A stretch of 64,000 nt of DNA from Gemmataceae bacterium (GCA_009692005.1 SHZZ01000002.1:124001-188000); one strand, 5' to 3'; positions 10,658 to 20,517 are shown, numbered from the stretch's first letter. Notes: generated by a model from the sequence alone, not told the origin. Translations and numbers: made by a program.

Positions 10658-10966
10658 GAACAGCCTCGGAATTGAAGACCAATTGAAAACGGTAATCGTA
10701 CCAAGGGCCTAACCTCAAGAGAAATTCAATATCGGGGAAATTTCTCTGGTGCTGGCCAAAAGCGCTTGCATTTATTTTGGAAATACTTAAGCTATAAAAG
10801 TTAAGTTTCCTTCCGTCCAAGCAAAAATCCCACTTTGAAGGATTAGCACCAAGCGATTATTGGAATGGTTTTTGGCTAGTTACCCACCATTGCCCACTTT
10901 ATCGGTTTGAATTTTGAAAAAGGAACTATCAGTTTTTTTGTTTTTTGAACTTTAGGAGGAATTCCA
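10658..10966. other. Divergent intergenic region between glgX and rho
   Basis: 309 bases, AT-rich, which should hold promoters for both genes. It contains a perfect 9-base inverted repeat (10718-10747), long T runs just before rho (10931-10947), and a consensus ribosome site AGGAGG at 10954-10959, 7 bases before the rho ATG. No -35/-10 pair with good spacing could be called; TATAAA at about 10792 is a possible -10 without a matching -35. A long rho leader would fit the known autoregulation of rho, but that is inference. Confidence 0.5.
10718..10747. repeat. Perfect 9-base inverted repeat in the glgX-rho intergenic region
   Basis: Left arm AGAGAAATT at 10718-10726, right arm AATTTCTCT at 10739-10747, separated by 12 bases. 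No T run follows on either strand, so it is not an intrinsic terminator. It lies about 60 bases before the glgX start and 220 bases before rho; it could be an operator or an RNA hairpin in a leader. Function unknown. Confidence 0.4.
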
Positions 10967-12367
10967 ATGCCCGTCGCGCATGGCGACGAAGGTTCCGGTT
11001 CCATGGCCAGAAGAAGGCCCATGAGAAAACCGCAAGAACCCTTCCAGGAAACCCCGTCACCCGCACCCCAGACCCCTGCCGACCCTTCCTTGAAAAACCA
11101 GCCAGGCACACGGTTGGACGATCTTTATCGTCTGCCGATGCCCAACTTGTTTCAATTGGCCGAACAGGAAGGTATTGCCGAACACACTGGCATGACCCGG
11201 GTTCAAATGATCGTATCCGTGGTCCGCAGGCAAATTGAACGAGGCCAGGTGGTTCGTGGGGCCGGGACCTTGGAAGTCCTCCCCGATGGCTATGGGTTTT
11301 TGCGTAGCGCTGCCCACAATTACCTGGCGTCGCCAGAAGATATTTATGTTTCGCCAAGTCAGATTCGCCGCCTGGGACTTAAAACTGGTTTAGTGGTGGA
11401 GGGCCCAATTCGGCTTCCCATTGAAGGCCAGGACAATTTTGCCTTGATGCAGGTGGAACTGGTTCGCGGTCGTATCCCCGATGATAAATCCCGAGCCACG
11501 GTTTTTGAAGACCTCACCCCACTCCACCCCAATAAGAGGTTGATCATGGAAACCTTGGGGGATGAATTGTCCACCCGGGTGATCGACCTTGTGACGCCGA
11601 TTGGCAAGGGCCAAAGAGGTTTGATTGTCTCGCCTCCGCGGGCTGGAAAAACGGTCCTGTTGCAGAAAATCGCCCTGGCCATCAAGAAAAACCATCCCGA
11701 GGCTTACCTGATTGTCCTACTAATCGACGAAAGGCCTGAGGAAGTAACGGACATGGTGCGCACGGTGTCGGGTCCTACCGCGGAAGTGGTTGCCAGCACC
11801 TTTGATGAACCCGCCAGTGAACATGTTCATGTCAGTGAAATCGCCTTGGAAAAAGCCAAGCGGATGGTGGAGGATGGCCAGGATGTGGTGATCCTTCTGG
11901 ATTCCATTACTCGCCTGGCCAGGGCGCATAACACGGAAGCCCCTTCCGGTGGAAAGCTTCTCAGCGGTGGGTTGGATTCCAACGCCATGCAGAAACCCAA
12001 AAGGTTTTTCGGCGCCGCCAGGAATATCGAAGATGGGGGCAGCCTAACAATTCTGGCTACTGCCCTAATCGATACCGGCTCACGCATGGATGAAGTGATT
12101 TTCGAAGAGTTCAAAGGCACAGGCAACATGGAACTCCACCTCGACAGGCGAATGGTGGATAAGCGAGTTTGGCCAGCCATCGACATTGCCCGGTCCGGAA
12201 CTCGCAAAGAAGAGTTGCTCATGCACCCGGATGAAATGGAACGGGTTCGGGCATTGCGCAGGGTCCTTGCGGATATGCATCCCGTGGATGCCATGGAATT
12301 GATGATTTCCCGCATGAGGAAGAGTAAGTCCAATGTCGAGTTTTTGTTAAACATGAACATGGCCTGA
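10967..12367 (+). CDS. rho: Transcription termination factor Rho
   Basis: 466 residues. An N-terminal extension rich in Pro, Arg and Gln (1-48) precedes the Rho N-domain (from [16 protein letters not shown]), the RNA-binding OSB fold with GYGFLRS (109-114), and the hexameric ATPase core with Walker A SPPRAGKT (222-229), the [10 protein letters not shown] segment, Walker [15 protein letters not shown], and Q- and R-loop region [16 protein letters not shown]-dependent helicase that ends transcription. The ribosome site AGGAGG is ideal. It is likely co-transcribed with the M32 peptidase 12 bases downstream. Relevant here because most convergent gene pairs in this window lack intrinsic terminators. 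Confidence 0.97.
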   Translation: MPVAHGDEGSGSMARRRPMRKPQEPFQETPSPAPQTPADPSLKNQPGTRLDDLYRLPMPNLFQLAEQEGIAEHTGMTRVQMIVSVVRRQIERGQVVRGAGTLEVLPDGYGFLRSAAHNYLASPEDIYVSPSQIRRLGLKTGLVVEGPIRLPIEGQDNFALMQVELVRGRIPDDKSRATVFEDLTPLHPNKRLIMETLGDELSTRVIDLVTPIGKGQRGLIVSPPRAGKTVLLQKIALAIKKNHPEAYLIVLLIDERPEEVTDMVRTVSGPTAEVVASTFDEPASEHVHVSEIALEKAKRMVEDGQDVVILLDSITRLARAHNTEAPSGGKLLSGGLDSNAMQKPKRFFGAARNIEDGGSLTILATALIDTGSRMDEVIFEEFKGTGNMELHLDRRMVDKRVWPAIDIARSGTRKEELLMHPDEMERVRALRRVLADMHPVDAMELMISRMRKSKSNVEFLLNMNMA

Positions 12368-12379
12368 GGATTCCTTTTC

Positions 12380-13885
12380 ATGGAGGATTCCCGGACTGCT
12401 TATTCCCGCCTTGTGGCGCATTTTCGCAAAGCGGGTGTTTTTCATTCTTGTTTGGAATTGCTCGGTTGGGACGAACGAACCTATATGCCTCCGTCAGGGA
12501 GCGCCCTGCGAGCAGAGCAATCCAGCGCCATGGCGCGGCTTTTCCACGATTGGGTCTCCGAGCCCTGGATAAAGGATTCTTTGGAATTCCTGGAGCAAAA
12601 CCTCCACAAAAATGACCACAATTCCAAAATTTCTGCGAATGTCCGGGAGTGGAAACGCCTGGTAAAAAGAGCTAGTCAGGTGCCTCCCGCCTTGGTCGAG
12701 GAATTTGCCAGCGCCTCGGTTTTCGCTCAACAGGCATGGGTGGAAGCCCGTGCGAAAAATGATTTTCCTTCCTTCCTGCCCTGGTTGGAAAAAATCCTCC
12801 GGTTAAAACGGGAAGAATCGCGTTGCTATTCTGGTGGAGATCCTTCCTACGATTCCTTGCTGGAAGAGTATGAACCTGGCTGTACCACCGATTTTTTGGA
12901 TAAATTATTTGCCAGTCTGAAGCCGGAGTTGACCCGCATAGCCAAAGAACTGGAATTGTCTTGCCCCCAAGTGAAACAGCATCAAGCGGTTGAGTACCCC
13001 CTGGAGGCGCAAAAAAAGTTTTCCGAGTGGACCGCAGCGCAATGCGGGTTTGATTTTTCCGCCGGCCGCCTCGATACCACCGCACATCCGTTTTGCTGCG
13101 GCATTGGGCCCGGAGATTGTCGCATTACCACCCGCTTCAATCCTGGCAATTTTTTCATGGGATTCTTCGGCGTCCTGCATGAAACCGGGCATGGACTTTA
13201 CGAGCAGGGCTTGCCTTCTGAGGACTTTGGCCTCCCCACAGGTTCCGCCTGTTCCTTGGGTATTCATGAATCGCAATCGCGTTTGTGGGAAAATCAGGTT
13301 GGTAGATCCAGTTGGTTTTGGGAATGGTGTTACCCCTGGGCAAGAAAATTCTTCCCCGCCCAACTTAAGGATACCTCCCTGACAAACTACCTCAGGGAAA
13401 TTAACCGGGTGGTTCCTGGTTTGATCCGGGTTGATGCGGACGAAGTCACTTACAATCAACACATCATCCTCCGTTATGAACTGGAAAAAATGCTTATTGA
13501 GGGAAACCTGTCCCCAGTAGATTTGCCTTATGCCTGGAATGTGAAAATGCTTGAGTCCCTGGGTTTGCAGTCTGACACCGATTCTTCCGGCTGCCTTCAG
13601 GATATTCATTGGAGCGCCGGGCTAATCGGCTATTTTCCCACCTACCTTTTGGGAAATTTGTATTCCGCGCAGATTTACCAAAAGGCATCCACGGTTTTGG
13701 GTTTGGAAAAAACACCCTGTTCCCCAGAGGCGCTCTTACAATTGCGGGATTGGCTTAAAAGAAATATTCATTCCCTTGGAAAATTATATTCCGCGGATGA
13801 GTTATGCGAAAAGGCTACGGGGACAGGGTTGTCGCCAGGAGTGTTTGTCCAATACTTAAAACGAAAATATCAAAATGGAAATTAA
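12380..13885 (+). CDS. M32 family metallocarboxypeptidase (Taq carboxypeptidase type)
   Basis: 501 residues, the normal size for M32. All family signatures are present: zinc motif HETGH (267-271), the HESQSR box with the third ligand region (296-301), and the [13 protein letters not shown] segment (about 347-360) characteristic of M32. No signal peptide, so a cytoplasmic zinc carboxypeptidase with broad specificity is expected. It starts 12 bases after rho and probably shares its transcript. The stop is 6 bases from the stop of the convergent receiver gene. Confidence 0.92.
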   Translation: MEDSRTAYSRLVAHFRKAGVFHSCLELLGWDERTYMPPSGSALRAEQSSAMARLFHDWVSEPWIKDSLEFLEQNLHKNDHNSKISANVREWKRLVKRASQVPPALVEEFASASVFAQQAWVEARAKNDFPSFLPWLEKILRLKREESRCYSGGDPSYDSLLEEYEPGCTTDFLDKLFASLKPELTRIAKELELSCPQVKQHQAVEYPLEAQKKFSEWTAAQCGFDFSAGRLDTTAHPFCCGIGPGDCRITTRFNPGNFFMGFFGVLHETGHGLYEQGLPSEDFGLPTGSACSLGIHESQSRLWENQVGRSSWFWEWCYPWARKFFPAQLKDTSLTNYLREINRVVPGLIRVDADEVTYNQHIILRYELEKMLIEGNLSPVDLPYAWNVKMLESLGLQSDTDSSGCLQDIHWSAGLIGYFPTYLLGNLYSAQIYQKASTVLGLEKTPCSPEALLQLRDWLKRNIHSLGKLYSADELCEKATGTGLSPGVFVQYLKRKYQNGN

Positions 13886-13891
13886 AACTGT

Positions 13892-14254
13892 TTAGCCGTG
13901 GCTTGTGAGTTCTGAAAGTTTGTTTCGCAGAGCATCCAGAGAAACCGGTTTTAGAATATACCCATCAAATACTTCGTTCCCAGGTTCAAGAAAATCGGGA
14001 TTTGCCGACATGATTAGGACGGGAGTCCGTCGGTGTTTTTCATGGTTTTTGAAAACGACACCCAACGCGGTGCCATCTATTCCAGGAAGAGAGTGATCCA
14101 TGAGGATCGCGGCAAAAGGTTGTTGCACGATTGCCTTCGTGGCTTCCTCGCCCGAGGATGCACCGACTACCTGATAGCCCCATTCCTCCAGGTTTGTTTG
14201 AAGGATCAGACGGGTGAGTTTGTCGTCCTCGATTAGCAAGATGGCTGGCGGCAT
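13892..14254 (-). CDS. Stand-alone response regulator receiver domain (CheY-like)
   Basis: 120 residues, a single receiver domain with nothing attached. The acidic pair is at 10-11 (IEDDK), the phosphoacceptor Asp at 53 (ILMDHSLPG), the switch Ser at 83 (IMSANPD), and the conserved Lys at 102 (ILKPVS). All phosphorylation residues are thus intact. No partner histidine kinase is nearby, so its partner and output are unknown. It is divergent from the M2-like peptidase (98 bases) and convergent with the M32 gene. Confidence 0.92.
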   Translation of the reverse strand: MPPAILLIEDDKLTRLILQTNLEEWGYQVVGASSGEEATKAIVQQPFAAILMDHSLPGIDGTALGVVFKNHEKHRRTPVLIMSANPDFLEPGNEVFDGYILKPVSLDALRNKLSELTSHG

Positions 14255-14352
14255 GAATTTTCCGTGGTGGCGCTAAACCAATTATATTCTTTTGCCAGCG
14301 TGACAGAAAGCCATCATAATGTCATGGGCTGGAATCAAAGCGGGAGGCTGCC

Positions 14353-16032
14353 ATGAAGCGAAGTTTGGTAATCATTGGAATTTGTTTTTTTTCAACAAAT
14401 GTGCTTGGGGACCAGATAATGACTGCTCGGGCCAAGGATTTTATCGCCCGCCATGAAGCCAAAATGAAGCCATTGGAAATCGCGGCCGGATTAGCCTGGT
14501 GGGATGCAAACACCACTGGAGACCAGGCGGCTTTTGCCCGCAAGGAAAAGGTCCAAAACCAGATTGACGAGGCCCTTTCCAACCCGGAGCGGTTTAAGGA
14601 GATCAAGGCTTTAAAGGAAAATCGAGATAAAATCGACGACCGCATTCTGGCTCGTGGAGTGGATTTGCTTTTCCTGCAATATCTGGAAAAGCAAGTTCCT
14701 TTGGACTTGTTGAAAAAAATCACTTCGCTTTCCAACAAAGTGGAACAAGCCTTTAACGCTTTCCGTCCGGTTTTGAATGGTAATGAGGGCAGTGAAAACC
14801 TGGTTCGCTCTATTTTAAAAAACTCCCTGGATTCCGGGCAGCGAAAGGAAGCATGGGAAGCTGGGAAAAAGGTCGGCGCCATTCTGGAAAAGGATTTGCG
14901 GGAATTGGTAAAAGCTCGCAATGAAGCAGCCCGGATTTTGGGCTTTGCCCATTTTCATGAATTGCAATTGCACCTGAATGAGCAAAATGGCAAGGAGCTC
15001 CTCCGCCTTTTTAACGAACTGGATGATCTGGTGCGCGCGCCGTTTTCCCAAGTCAAGGAGGAAATCGATGCCAAGTTGGCCACACAATTAAAGATTCAAA
15101 AAAGCGATTTGATGCCCTGGCACTATCACGATCCTTTTTTCCAGGAGGCCCCCGCGATTTTTGGCGTCAACCTGGATGGGCCTTTCGTCAAGGCTGACTT
15201 GCTTGATTTTTCTCTGAAGTTTTACGACAGCATTGGGTTGCCCATCGGTAGGGTCATTGCCCGTAGCGACCTTTATGAAAAGAAAGGGAAAAGTCCCCAC
15301 GCTTTTTGCACCGACATTGACCGAGCTGGCGATGTCAGGGTCTTGGCCAATATTAAACAGGATGATTATTGGGCCTCCACACTGTTGCATGAATTCGGTC
15401 ACGCGGTTTACAGCAGCCTGAATATTCCCGACACCTTGCCCTATATACTTCGTGGTGAGGCCCACATCCTGACCACGGAAGGCGTGGCCATGATGTTTGA
15501 ACGCTTGACGAAGAAATCTGCCTTGTTAAAAGCCTTGGGATTGACTGTGCCGGACCCGGCTTCCTATGACAAAGCGGCGCTGAAAAATTTGCAACACCGT
15601 TTGCTGATTTTTTCCCGCTGGTGCCAGGTGATGTTTCGCTTTGAGAAAAGGATGTATGAAAACCCCGATCAGGATTTGAATGCCCTTTGGTGGTCCTTGG
15701 TGGAAAAATACCAGGGGTTGAGAAAACCCCCAGGGCGGAATGCCCCCGACTATGCCAGCAAGATTCATGTTGTCTCCGCTCCGGTTTATTACCACAACTA
15801 CATGATGGGGGAATTATTCGCTTCCCAGGTCCACCGGGCGATTTGTGATTCCCTTTATCCCGAAAAACGGGCGGAGGAAGTTATTTATTTTGGCGACCTC
15901 CGAGTGGGTAAATTCATGAAGGAAAAGGTGTTTGCCCCGGGAAAAACACTGCCTTGGAATGAACTCACCCGCCACGCCACGGGAAAAGAGCTTTCCCCCG
16001 CGGCCTTTGCCAGGGATTTTCGTTCCGAATAA
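14353..16032 (+). CDS. Secreted M2/M3-like zinc metallopeptidase
   Basis: 559 residues with a signal peptide (1-19; hydrophobic core, cut near VLG-D). Mostly helical. Zinc motif HEFGH at 346-350 and a downstream Glu in LTTEGVAMMFERL (376) as the likely third ligand, the gluzincin arrangement of M2 and M3 peptidases. The N-terminal part (EAKMKPLEIAAGLAWWDANTTG region, about 35-57) resembles bacterial M2 (ACE-like) proteins more than M3. The ATG has GGGAGG 6 bases upstream. Substrate unknown; probably a periplasmic peptidase. Monocistronic by spacing. Confidence 0.85.
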   Translation: MKRSLVIIGICFFSTNVLGDQIMTARAKDFIARHEAKMKPLEIAAGLAWWDANTTGDQAAFARKEKVQNQIDEALSNPERFKEIKALKENRDKIDDRILARGVDLLFLQYLEKQVPLDLLKKITSLSNKVEQAFNAFRPVLNGNEGSENLVRSILKNSLDSGQRKEAWEAGKKVGAILEKDLRELVKARNEAARILGFAHFHELQLHLNEQNGKELLRLFNELDDLVRAPFSQVKEEIDAKLATQLKIQKSDLMPWHYHDPFFQEAPAIFGVNLDGPFVKADLLDFSLKFYDSIGLPIGRVIARSDLYEKKGKSPHAFCTDIDRAGDVRVLANIKQDDYWASTLLHEFGHAVYSSLNIPDTLPYILRGEAHILTTEGVAMMFERLTKKSALLKALGLTVPDPASYDKAALKNLQHRLLIFSRWCQVMFRFEKRMYENPDQDLNALWWSLVEKYQGLRKPPGRNAPDYASKIHVVSAPVYYHNYMMGELFASQVHRAICDSLYPEKRAEEVIYFGDLRVGKFMKEKVFAPGKTLPWNELTRHATGKELSPAAFARDFRSE

Positions 16033-16067
16033 GCTGCGATTTTTCTATTAAAATCACTACCTTCACC

Positions 16068-16083
16068 AAGGCGGAACCGCCTT
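16068..16083. repeat. Short GC-rich inverted repeat before the DHS-like gene
   Basis: AAGGCGG (16068-16074) and CCGCCTT (16077-16083) pair with two bases between, effectively a 6-bp stem with a GAAC loop. It lies between the peptidase stop and the next start (16115). No T run follows within 10 bases, so a classical terminator is doubtful; it could attenuate readthrough or structure the leader of the next gene. Confidence 0.3.
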
Positions 16084-16114
16084 GCGGGTTGGCAGTTTTA
16101 GGCACGAGTGATTC

Positions 16115-17242
16115 ATGAAAAACCACGATTCCAAATGCGCCCATTACATCCGAAAGATCAGCCAGGGGAAAATTGATCCTCCGGCCCTCACCGGGGATTT
16201 TTCAACCAGACAATTGATCGATGAGGTTTTTCTTTCTTACAACAGCGGGAGACTGCGGGAAGCTTGCCGGATTTTTTCCGACAAAATGCTTGAAAAGGAC
16301 ACCGTCATTGGGCTATCCCTCAGCGGTGCGCTGACCCCCGCCGGGCTCGGCATGTCGTGCCTGGTGCCTCTGATTGAAGCCGGGTTTGTGGATTGGATTG
16401 TCAGCACTGGCGCCAACATCTACCACGACGCGCATTTTGCCCTGGGGATGGACCTTCACCAATCCCGGCCAGGGTTGGACGATCACCAATTGAAAGCTCA
16501 CCAGGTCATTCGCATCTATGACATTGTTTTTGATTATGAAAATCTGCTGGGGACTGACCTTTTTTTTCGAAAGCTAAGCCGGGGCAAGGCTTTTCAGAAA
16601 TCGATGGGGACAGCGGAGTTTCATCACCTGGCGGGGAAGTACTTATCCGTCCAAGAGGAAAAAGCCGGCCGTCAGGGGAAAAGTTTCCTTTGCGCGGCCT
16701 ACCGTTGCGGGGTCCCCGTGTTTACTTCCTCCCCGGGGGATAGCTCGATTGGCATGAACTTGGCAGCCTTGGACCTCGAAGGAAACGGCTTGAAATTGGA
16801 CCCCCTGGTGGATGTGAATCAATCTGCGGCGATTGTTTACGCGGCCAAAAAAGGAGGAAGAAGCGCCGTCGTCATTTTGGGAGGCGGGTCGCCTAAAAAC
16901 TTTATCCTGCAAACGGAGCCGCAAATCCAGGAAGTTTTGGGACTGGATGAGAAAGGCCATGATTACTTCTTGCAATTTACCGATGCCAGGCCTGACACCG
17001 GCGGCTTGAGTGGCGCCACCCCGCAAGAGGCCATGACTTGGGGCAAAGTCGATGAAGCGCAACTACCCGACACTGTTACTTGCTATTTGGATTCCACCGT
17101 TGCCCTGCCCTTGCTTACTCAGTATGCCATGCAAAAAACTAAGCCAAGAAAATTACGAAGGTTAATGGATCAGTTGCCTGAATTAATGGCAAAAATGAAA
17201 AAAGAGTATTTAAAGAGAAGGCAAAAAGCCCGGCCGGAATAA
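16115..17242 (+). CDS. Deoxyhypusine synthase-like protein
   Basis: 375 residues with the deoxyhypusine synthase fold signatures: LSLSGALTPAGLG (67-79), STGANIYHDAHFALG (97-111), FTSSPGDSSIG (203-213), VILGGGSPKNF (253-263) and the catalytic-Lys box SGATPQEAMTWGKV with Lys311 in place of the eukaryotic active-site Lys. Bacteria lack eIF5A, so the true reaction is not hypusine formation; bacterial homologues are known or proposed to make homospermidine by moving an aminobutyl group from spermidine. I infer NAD-dependent polyamine chemistry. It abuts the convergent PLP gene with no gap (TAA then TTA). Confidence 0.87.
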   Translation: MKNHDSKCAHYIRKISQGKIDPPALTGDFSTRQLIDEVFLSYNSGRLREACRIFSDKMLEKDTVIGLSLSGALTPAGLGMSCLVPLIEAGFVDWIVSTGANIYHDAHFALGMDLHQSRPGLDDHQLKAHQVIRIYDIVFDYENLLGTDLFFRKLSRGKAFQKSMGTAEFHHLAGKYLSVQEEKAGRQGKSFLCAAYRCGVPVFTSSPGDSSIGMNLAALDLEGNGLKLDPLVDVNQSAAIVYAAKKGGRSAVVILGGGSPKNFILQTEPQIQEVLGLDEKGHDYFLQFTDARPDTGGLSGATPQEAMTWGKVDEAQLPDTVTCYLDSTVALPLLTQYAMQKTKPRKLRRLMDQLPELMAKMKKEYLKRRQKARPE

Positions 17243-18367
17243 TTAAGTCCCCGCCGCCTTCAATCCTTTGGCAAACTCTTCCCGGATTTTTTCCTGGGAT
17301 TCCAATCCCAAAGAAACCCTCAGCAGGCCTTCCGTGATCCCCTGGCGAATTTTCTCCTCCGGTTCGAGTTGCCGGTGGGAGGTGCTCCATGAATGGCTGC
17401 AAGTGGTGGTGGAATGACCTAGAGATGGGCAAAAGGGAATGTCCCTGGCGGCGTGAAGAAATCGGTTGACTCCTTCCCGCCCACCTGGAATATCCACCGA
17501 CAGTAAATGACCGGGTAGGGCTCCCATTTGCTGCTCGGCTGTAACCTGGTCAGGGTGGTTTTTTAATCCCGGATATTCAACCCGAAGCGCCGGATAGTTT
17601 TCATTGAGCCAGGGGGCCAGTTCTCTGGCATTTTCGCAACTTCTTTTAACACGCATTTCCAAAGTTTCCAGACTGCGGGAAAGCAAATGGCAATCAAACG
17701 GGCCGGCGTTAAATCCCAAATCACATACTGACCGGGTGACTTCGGTCTTCCAGGCATTTCCTCCGACAAATCCCAGTGTGGAGTCGCTGTGCCCGCAAAT
17801 GATTTTGGTCAGGCTTTCCAGGACGAAATCCGCACCTAAATCCATCGGCCTGAAAATTACTGGCGAAGCAAAGGTGTTGTCCACTGCCAGCAAACATCCG
17901 TATTCCCTGGTTAACTCCCTGATAGCTAGCAAGGGGGGGACTCGCAGGGTTGGGTTGGTGATGGATTCCAAGAAAAACAAATCCTGTTTCTCTTGCAGAG
18001 CTTTTTGAACGGCATCTAGATCGCACTCGTCCACAAGCGTTACCTGAATGCCAAAACGGGTCAGGTCCTTTTGAAATACCTTTAGAGTACGGCCATACAA
18101 ACGCATGCCGGCGAGCAGCTTTTTCCCCGAAGAAAGCATTGCGAAAATTAGTGAGGAAATCGCTCCCATGCCGCTGGAAGTCACAAGTCCCCACTGGCAG
18201 TGTTCCCATTCGGCCAAGTGTGTTTGCAAAATTTTTGCATTCGGGTGGCCGTCGCGGGCATAGATGAATTCGCCCTCCGCGATCGAATTTTCGTAGGCAT
18301 CCAAGTCATGGAAACGATAAACCGAGTTGAAAAAAACCGTGTTTTCCAAGGGATTGGAATATTTCAT
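17243..18367 (-). CDS. PLP-dependent Cys/Met metabolism enzyme (cystathionine gamma-synthase-like)
   Basis: 374 residues from the ATG at 18367, chosen because GGAGG is 6 bases upstream; the frame is open to an ATG at 18391 lacking a ribosome site. Fold-type I PLP enzyme: substrate loop YARDGHPNAKILQ, cofactor segment SSGMGAISS, Asp in AVDNTFASP, and the Schiff-base Lys188 in ESLTKIICGHSD, the normal Cys/Met family SxTKxxxGHSD motif. The C-terminus has LLRVSLGLE. It may be a cystathionine gamma-synthase, beta- or gamma-lyase; sequence alone does not decide. The protein is shorter at the N-terminus than average. Confidence 0.88.
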   Translation of the reverse strand: MKYSNPLENTVFFNSVYRFHDLDAYENSIAEGEFIYARDGHPNAKILQTHLAEWEHCQWGLVTSSGMGAISSLIFAMLSSGKKLLAGMRLYGRTLKVFQKDLTRFGIQVTLVDECDLDAVQKALQEKQDLFFLESITNPTLRVPPLLAIRELTREYGCLLAVDNTFASPVIFRPMDLGADFVLESLTKIICGHSDSTLGFVGGNAWKTEVTRSVCDLGFNAGPFDCHLLSRSLETLEMRVKRSCENARELAPWLNENYPALRVEYPGLKNHPDQVTAEQQMGALPGHLLSVDIPGGREGVNRFLHAARDIPFCPSLGHSTTTCSHSWSTSHRQLEPEEKIRQGITEGLLRVSLGLESQEKIREEFAKGLKAAGT

Positions 18368-18401
18368 GGGTGTCCTCCCCCGGTTCTCCATGCGAGGTTG
18401 A

Positions 18402-19265
18402 TTATTGCTTCATTGCATTTTCTATCAACTGCACAAGCGTTTTTGCTTTCTGGTTGCGGTTTGGGCTGAGGCCCAGGCGGCTTAATTCTTTAAGGGCGGT
18501 TTCCTCCGATAGTCCCTGGCTTTTTCGGAAAAACAAATACCAAAACCCCGTGGACTGATTTCCATCCAGGTCAAAGACAAATTGTGGAGTCCGTTCGGTT
18601 TTTTCCAAATGGGATAGAAGTAATTTAAAGTTCTCCTTGGCCAAGGTTTTTTCATCCAAAGGTTGTAATGTCAACGGGATGCCGCGCTTTTGGAAAAGCA
18701 GTTCGATGGCCTTGGTTTCCCCCCCTGGTTCATGCAAAAATAAAACCGATTTGAATCCGCTGGATTTCAGCCAGTCAATGCCGTCGGGAAAAGGTAGCAG
18801 CCCGGTGGCAATTTTTGTTGTAACCGCCGCATAGCTGGGAATGTCCAGGGGATTATCCTTGGGAAGCAAATCGGCTTGAATAATCGGCGGTTCTTTCGTT
18901 GGATTCGCCACATTTTCCTTTGTTTTCCCCGGGATATTGTCAAGCGTTTCTGGTTTTAAAAGATTAATGGAATTGCCCTGGCTGCCATTCGGTTTTTGAG
19001 AAATGCTGGATTGTGTTCCAGGGGAAATGGAACCAACCACCCCAGGGGGAATTCCCGTCGGGCCAGGGATGATCGCTCCCGGAGGCGGGGCAAACCCCGC
19101 GGGTTGGTGTGCTGAATTGGGTAAGAGAGTTGGCGGACTTGCATCTTTATTGGCTGGATTGCGTAACTTGCGGAAAAGCATGAACCCGCCATGGGGTTTG
19201 TTTGCCATGTGGCCGCAACCGGAAATTGTGCCAACTAGGGCGAATACAAAAAAGAACTTGCGCAT
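18402..19265 (-). CDS. Lipoprotein with a degenerate dual-specificity phosphatase-like domain
   Basis: 287 residues. Lipoprotein signal with lipobox TISGC (Cys17). Residues 40-130 are Pro-, Gly-, Ser- and Asn-rich, probably an unstructured tether. From about 150 there is a compact domain with the order of a DSP/tyrosine-phosphatase fold: TGLLPFPDGIDWLKSSGFKSV, then a strand, then QFVFDLDGNQSTGFWY where the active-site loop HCxxGxxR(S/T)G would be. Asp232 stands in place of Cys and Ser in place of Arg, so it should be inactive as a phosphatase. Start chosen at 19265 (GGAGA before it); the frame opens 54 bases earlier. Function unknown; probably an outer-envelope binding protein. Confidence 0.7.
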   Translation of the reverse strand: MRKFFFVFALVGTISGCGHMANKPHGGFMLFRKLRNPANKDASPPTLLPNSAHQPAGFAPPPGAIIPGPTGIPPGVVGSISPGTQSSISQKPNGSQGNSINLLKPETLDNIPGKTKENVANPTKEPPIIQADLLPKDNPLDIPSYAAVTTKIATGLLPFPDGIDWLKSSGFKSVLFLHEPGGETKAIELLFQKRGIPLTLQPLDEKTLAKENFKLLLSHLEKTERTPQFVFDLDGNQSTGFWYLFFRKSQGLSEETALKELSRLGLSPNRNQKAKTLVQLIENAMKQ

Positions 19266-19489
19266 GGGTGTCTCCATAAAATCCAAACATTTATTGAACC
19301 AAAATACAATAATCTCCATTCAGCAAATAAACTCCCAGGGTCAAAGGAATTAGAAAAAAGTATGGGTTGTAGGGGTTTTTCAGGTTTTTATCCCGGGTAA
19401 TTCCCGCCCTTTCCACCCGTGTTCATTTCACGGTCCCCGGGGAGAGTCTAGGGTTAACTATTATTGACCCTTAAATACATGGACTCCTC

Positions 19490-20419
19490 ATGGCCAGCCT
19501 TAAAGAAATTGCCGCCAATCTCTTTGATGAAATTGCTGCTTATTCGGTTTATTTGAAGTCGGAAATGGCCGTGTCCGCAAACACTTATGCCGCCTATTTA
19601 AGGGATTTAACAAAATATCACGCGTGGACCGTTTCTCGAAAGGTGCCAACCTGCTTGGATCCCTCCATGGACAACCTTCTGGATTTCGTGGAATTCTTGA
19701 AGGAAGCGGGGTTATCTCATTCCAGCATTGCCAGACACCTGATTTCCTTGAAAGGGTTCTTCAGGTTTCAACGGCTGGAAGAAAAAAGCACAAATCAGTC
19801 GGTGGAACTGCTGGAGGCCCCGTCCCTTTGGGCCCGAATTCCTTTTGTCTTGAGTCCGGAATCAGTCACCAAGCTTTTGGAATCTCCAGATTTATCTAAT
19901 CGGTACTATTTGCGGGACCGCGCCATATTGGAGTGCCTCTACGCCACGGGTTGCCGGGTGTCCGAGGTTGTGACCTTGGAACTCAAGGATTTGCATTTGG
20001 AATCTAGTTTTTGCCTGTGTAAAGGCAAAGGCCGTAAGCAGCGAATTGTGCCTTTGGGTTCCAAGGCCAGGGCAGCCATGAGGGATTACCTGGAAGAGTC
20101 TCGTCCCAGGTTAACCCTGATGTTTGGCGACAGTGGTCCGGTGTTTTTAAGCAAGAGCGGCAACCGGCTGTCCCGCATTCAGATTTGGCGTCTGGTCAAG
20201 TATTATGCAAAAAAAGCTTGCTTGACGGGGAAAATAAGTCCCCATACCCTGCGCCACAGTTTTGCAACTCACTTGCTTTCGGGTGGTGCGGATTTGCGCG
20301 CCGTGCAAGACATGCTAGGCCATGCCAATATCCGAACCACCCAGTTATACACACATGTTGACCGAACCCGGTTGAAGTGGATTCATGCAAATTTTCATCC
20401 GCGGGGAAAAAAGATCTAA
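19490..20419 (+). CDS. Tyrosine recombinase XerC/XerD
   Basis: 309 residues. N-terminal SAM-like core-binding domain (about 10-100) and C-terminal catalytic domain with the full set of residues: Arg156 (ATGCRVSE), Lys180 in the beta-hairpin (KGKGRKQR), His252 and Arg255 (PHTLRHSFATHLL), His278 (MLGHAN) and nucleophile Tyr287 (TTQLYTHVD). Length and the absence of any mobile-element neighbour suggest the housekeeping enzyme that resolves chromosome dimers at dif; XerC and XerD cannot be told apart safely here. Monocistronic, followed by the nuo operon after 185 bases. Confidence 0.9.
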   Translation: MASLKEIAANLFDEIAAYSVYLKSEMAVSANTYAAYLRDLTKYHAWTVSRKVPTCLDPSMDNLLDFVEFLKEAGLSHSSIARHLISLKGFFRFQRLEEKSTNQSVELLEAPSLWARIPFVLSPESVTKLLESPDLSNRYYLRDRAILECLYATGCRVSEVVTLELKDLHLESSFCLCKGKGRKQRIVPLGSKARAAMRDYLEESRPRLTLMFGDSGPVFLSKSGNRLSRIQIWRLVKYYAKKACLTGKISPHTLRHSFATHLLSGGADLRAVQDMLGHANIRTTQLYTHVDRTRLKWIHANFHPRGKKI

Positions 20420-20517
20420 GGCGTTTTCCTCAAAGCCTCCAAGGCAAAATTTAGTCATCCAATTTTCCAGCTAAAAAAAGTGACTCCAGCATTCCTGGCA
20501 ATTACACTGTTAGCACC

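Noticed and set aside
12380-16032. M32 and M2-like peptidases as a joint peptidase island
   Set aside because: Different transcripts, one cytoplasmic and one secreted; no shared partner seen beyond proximity.
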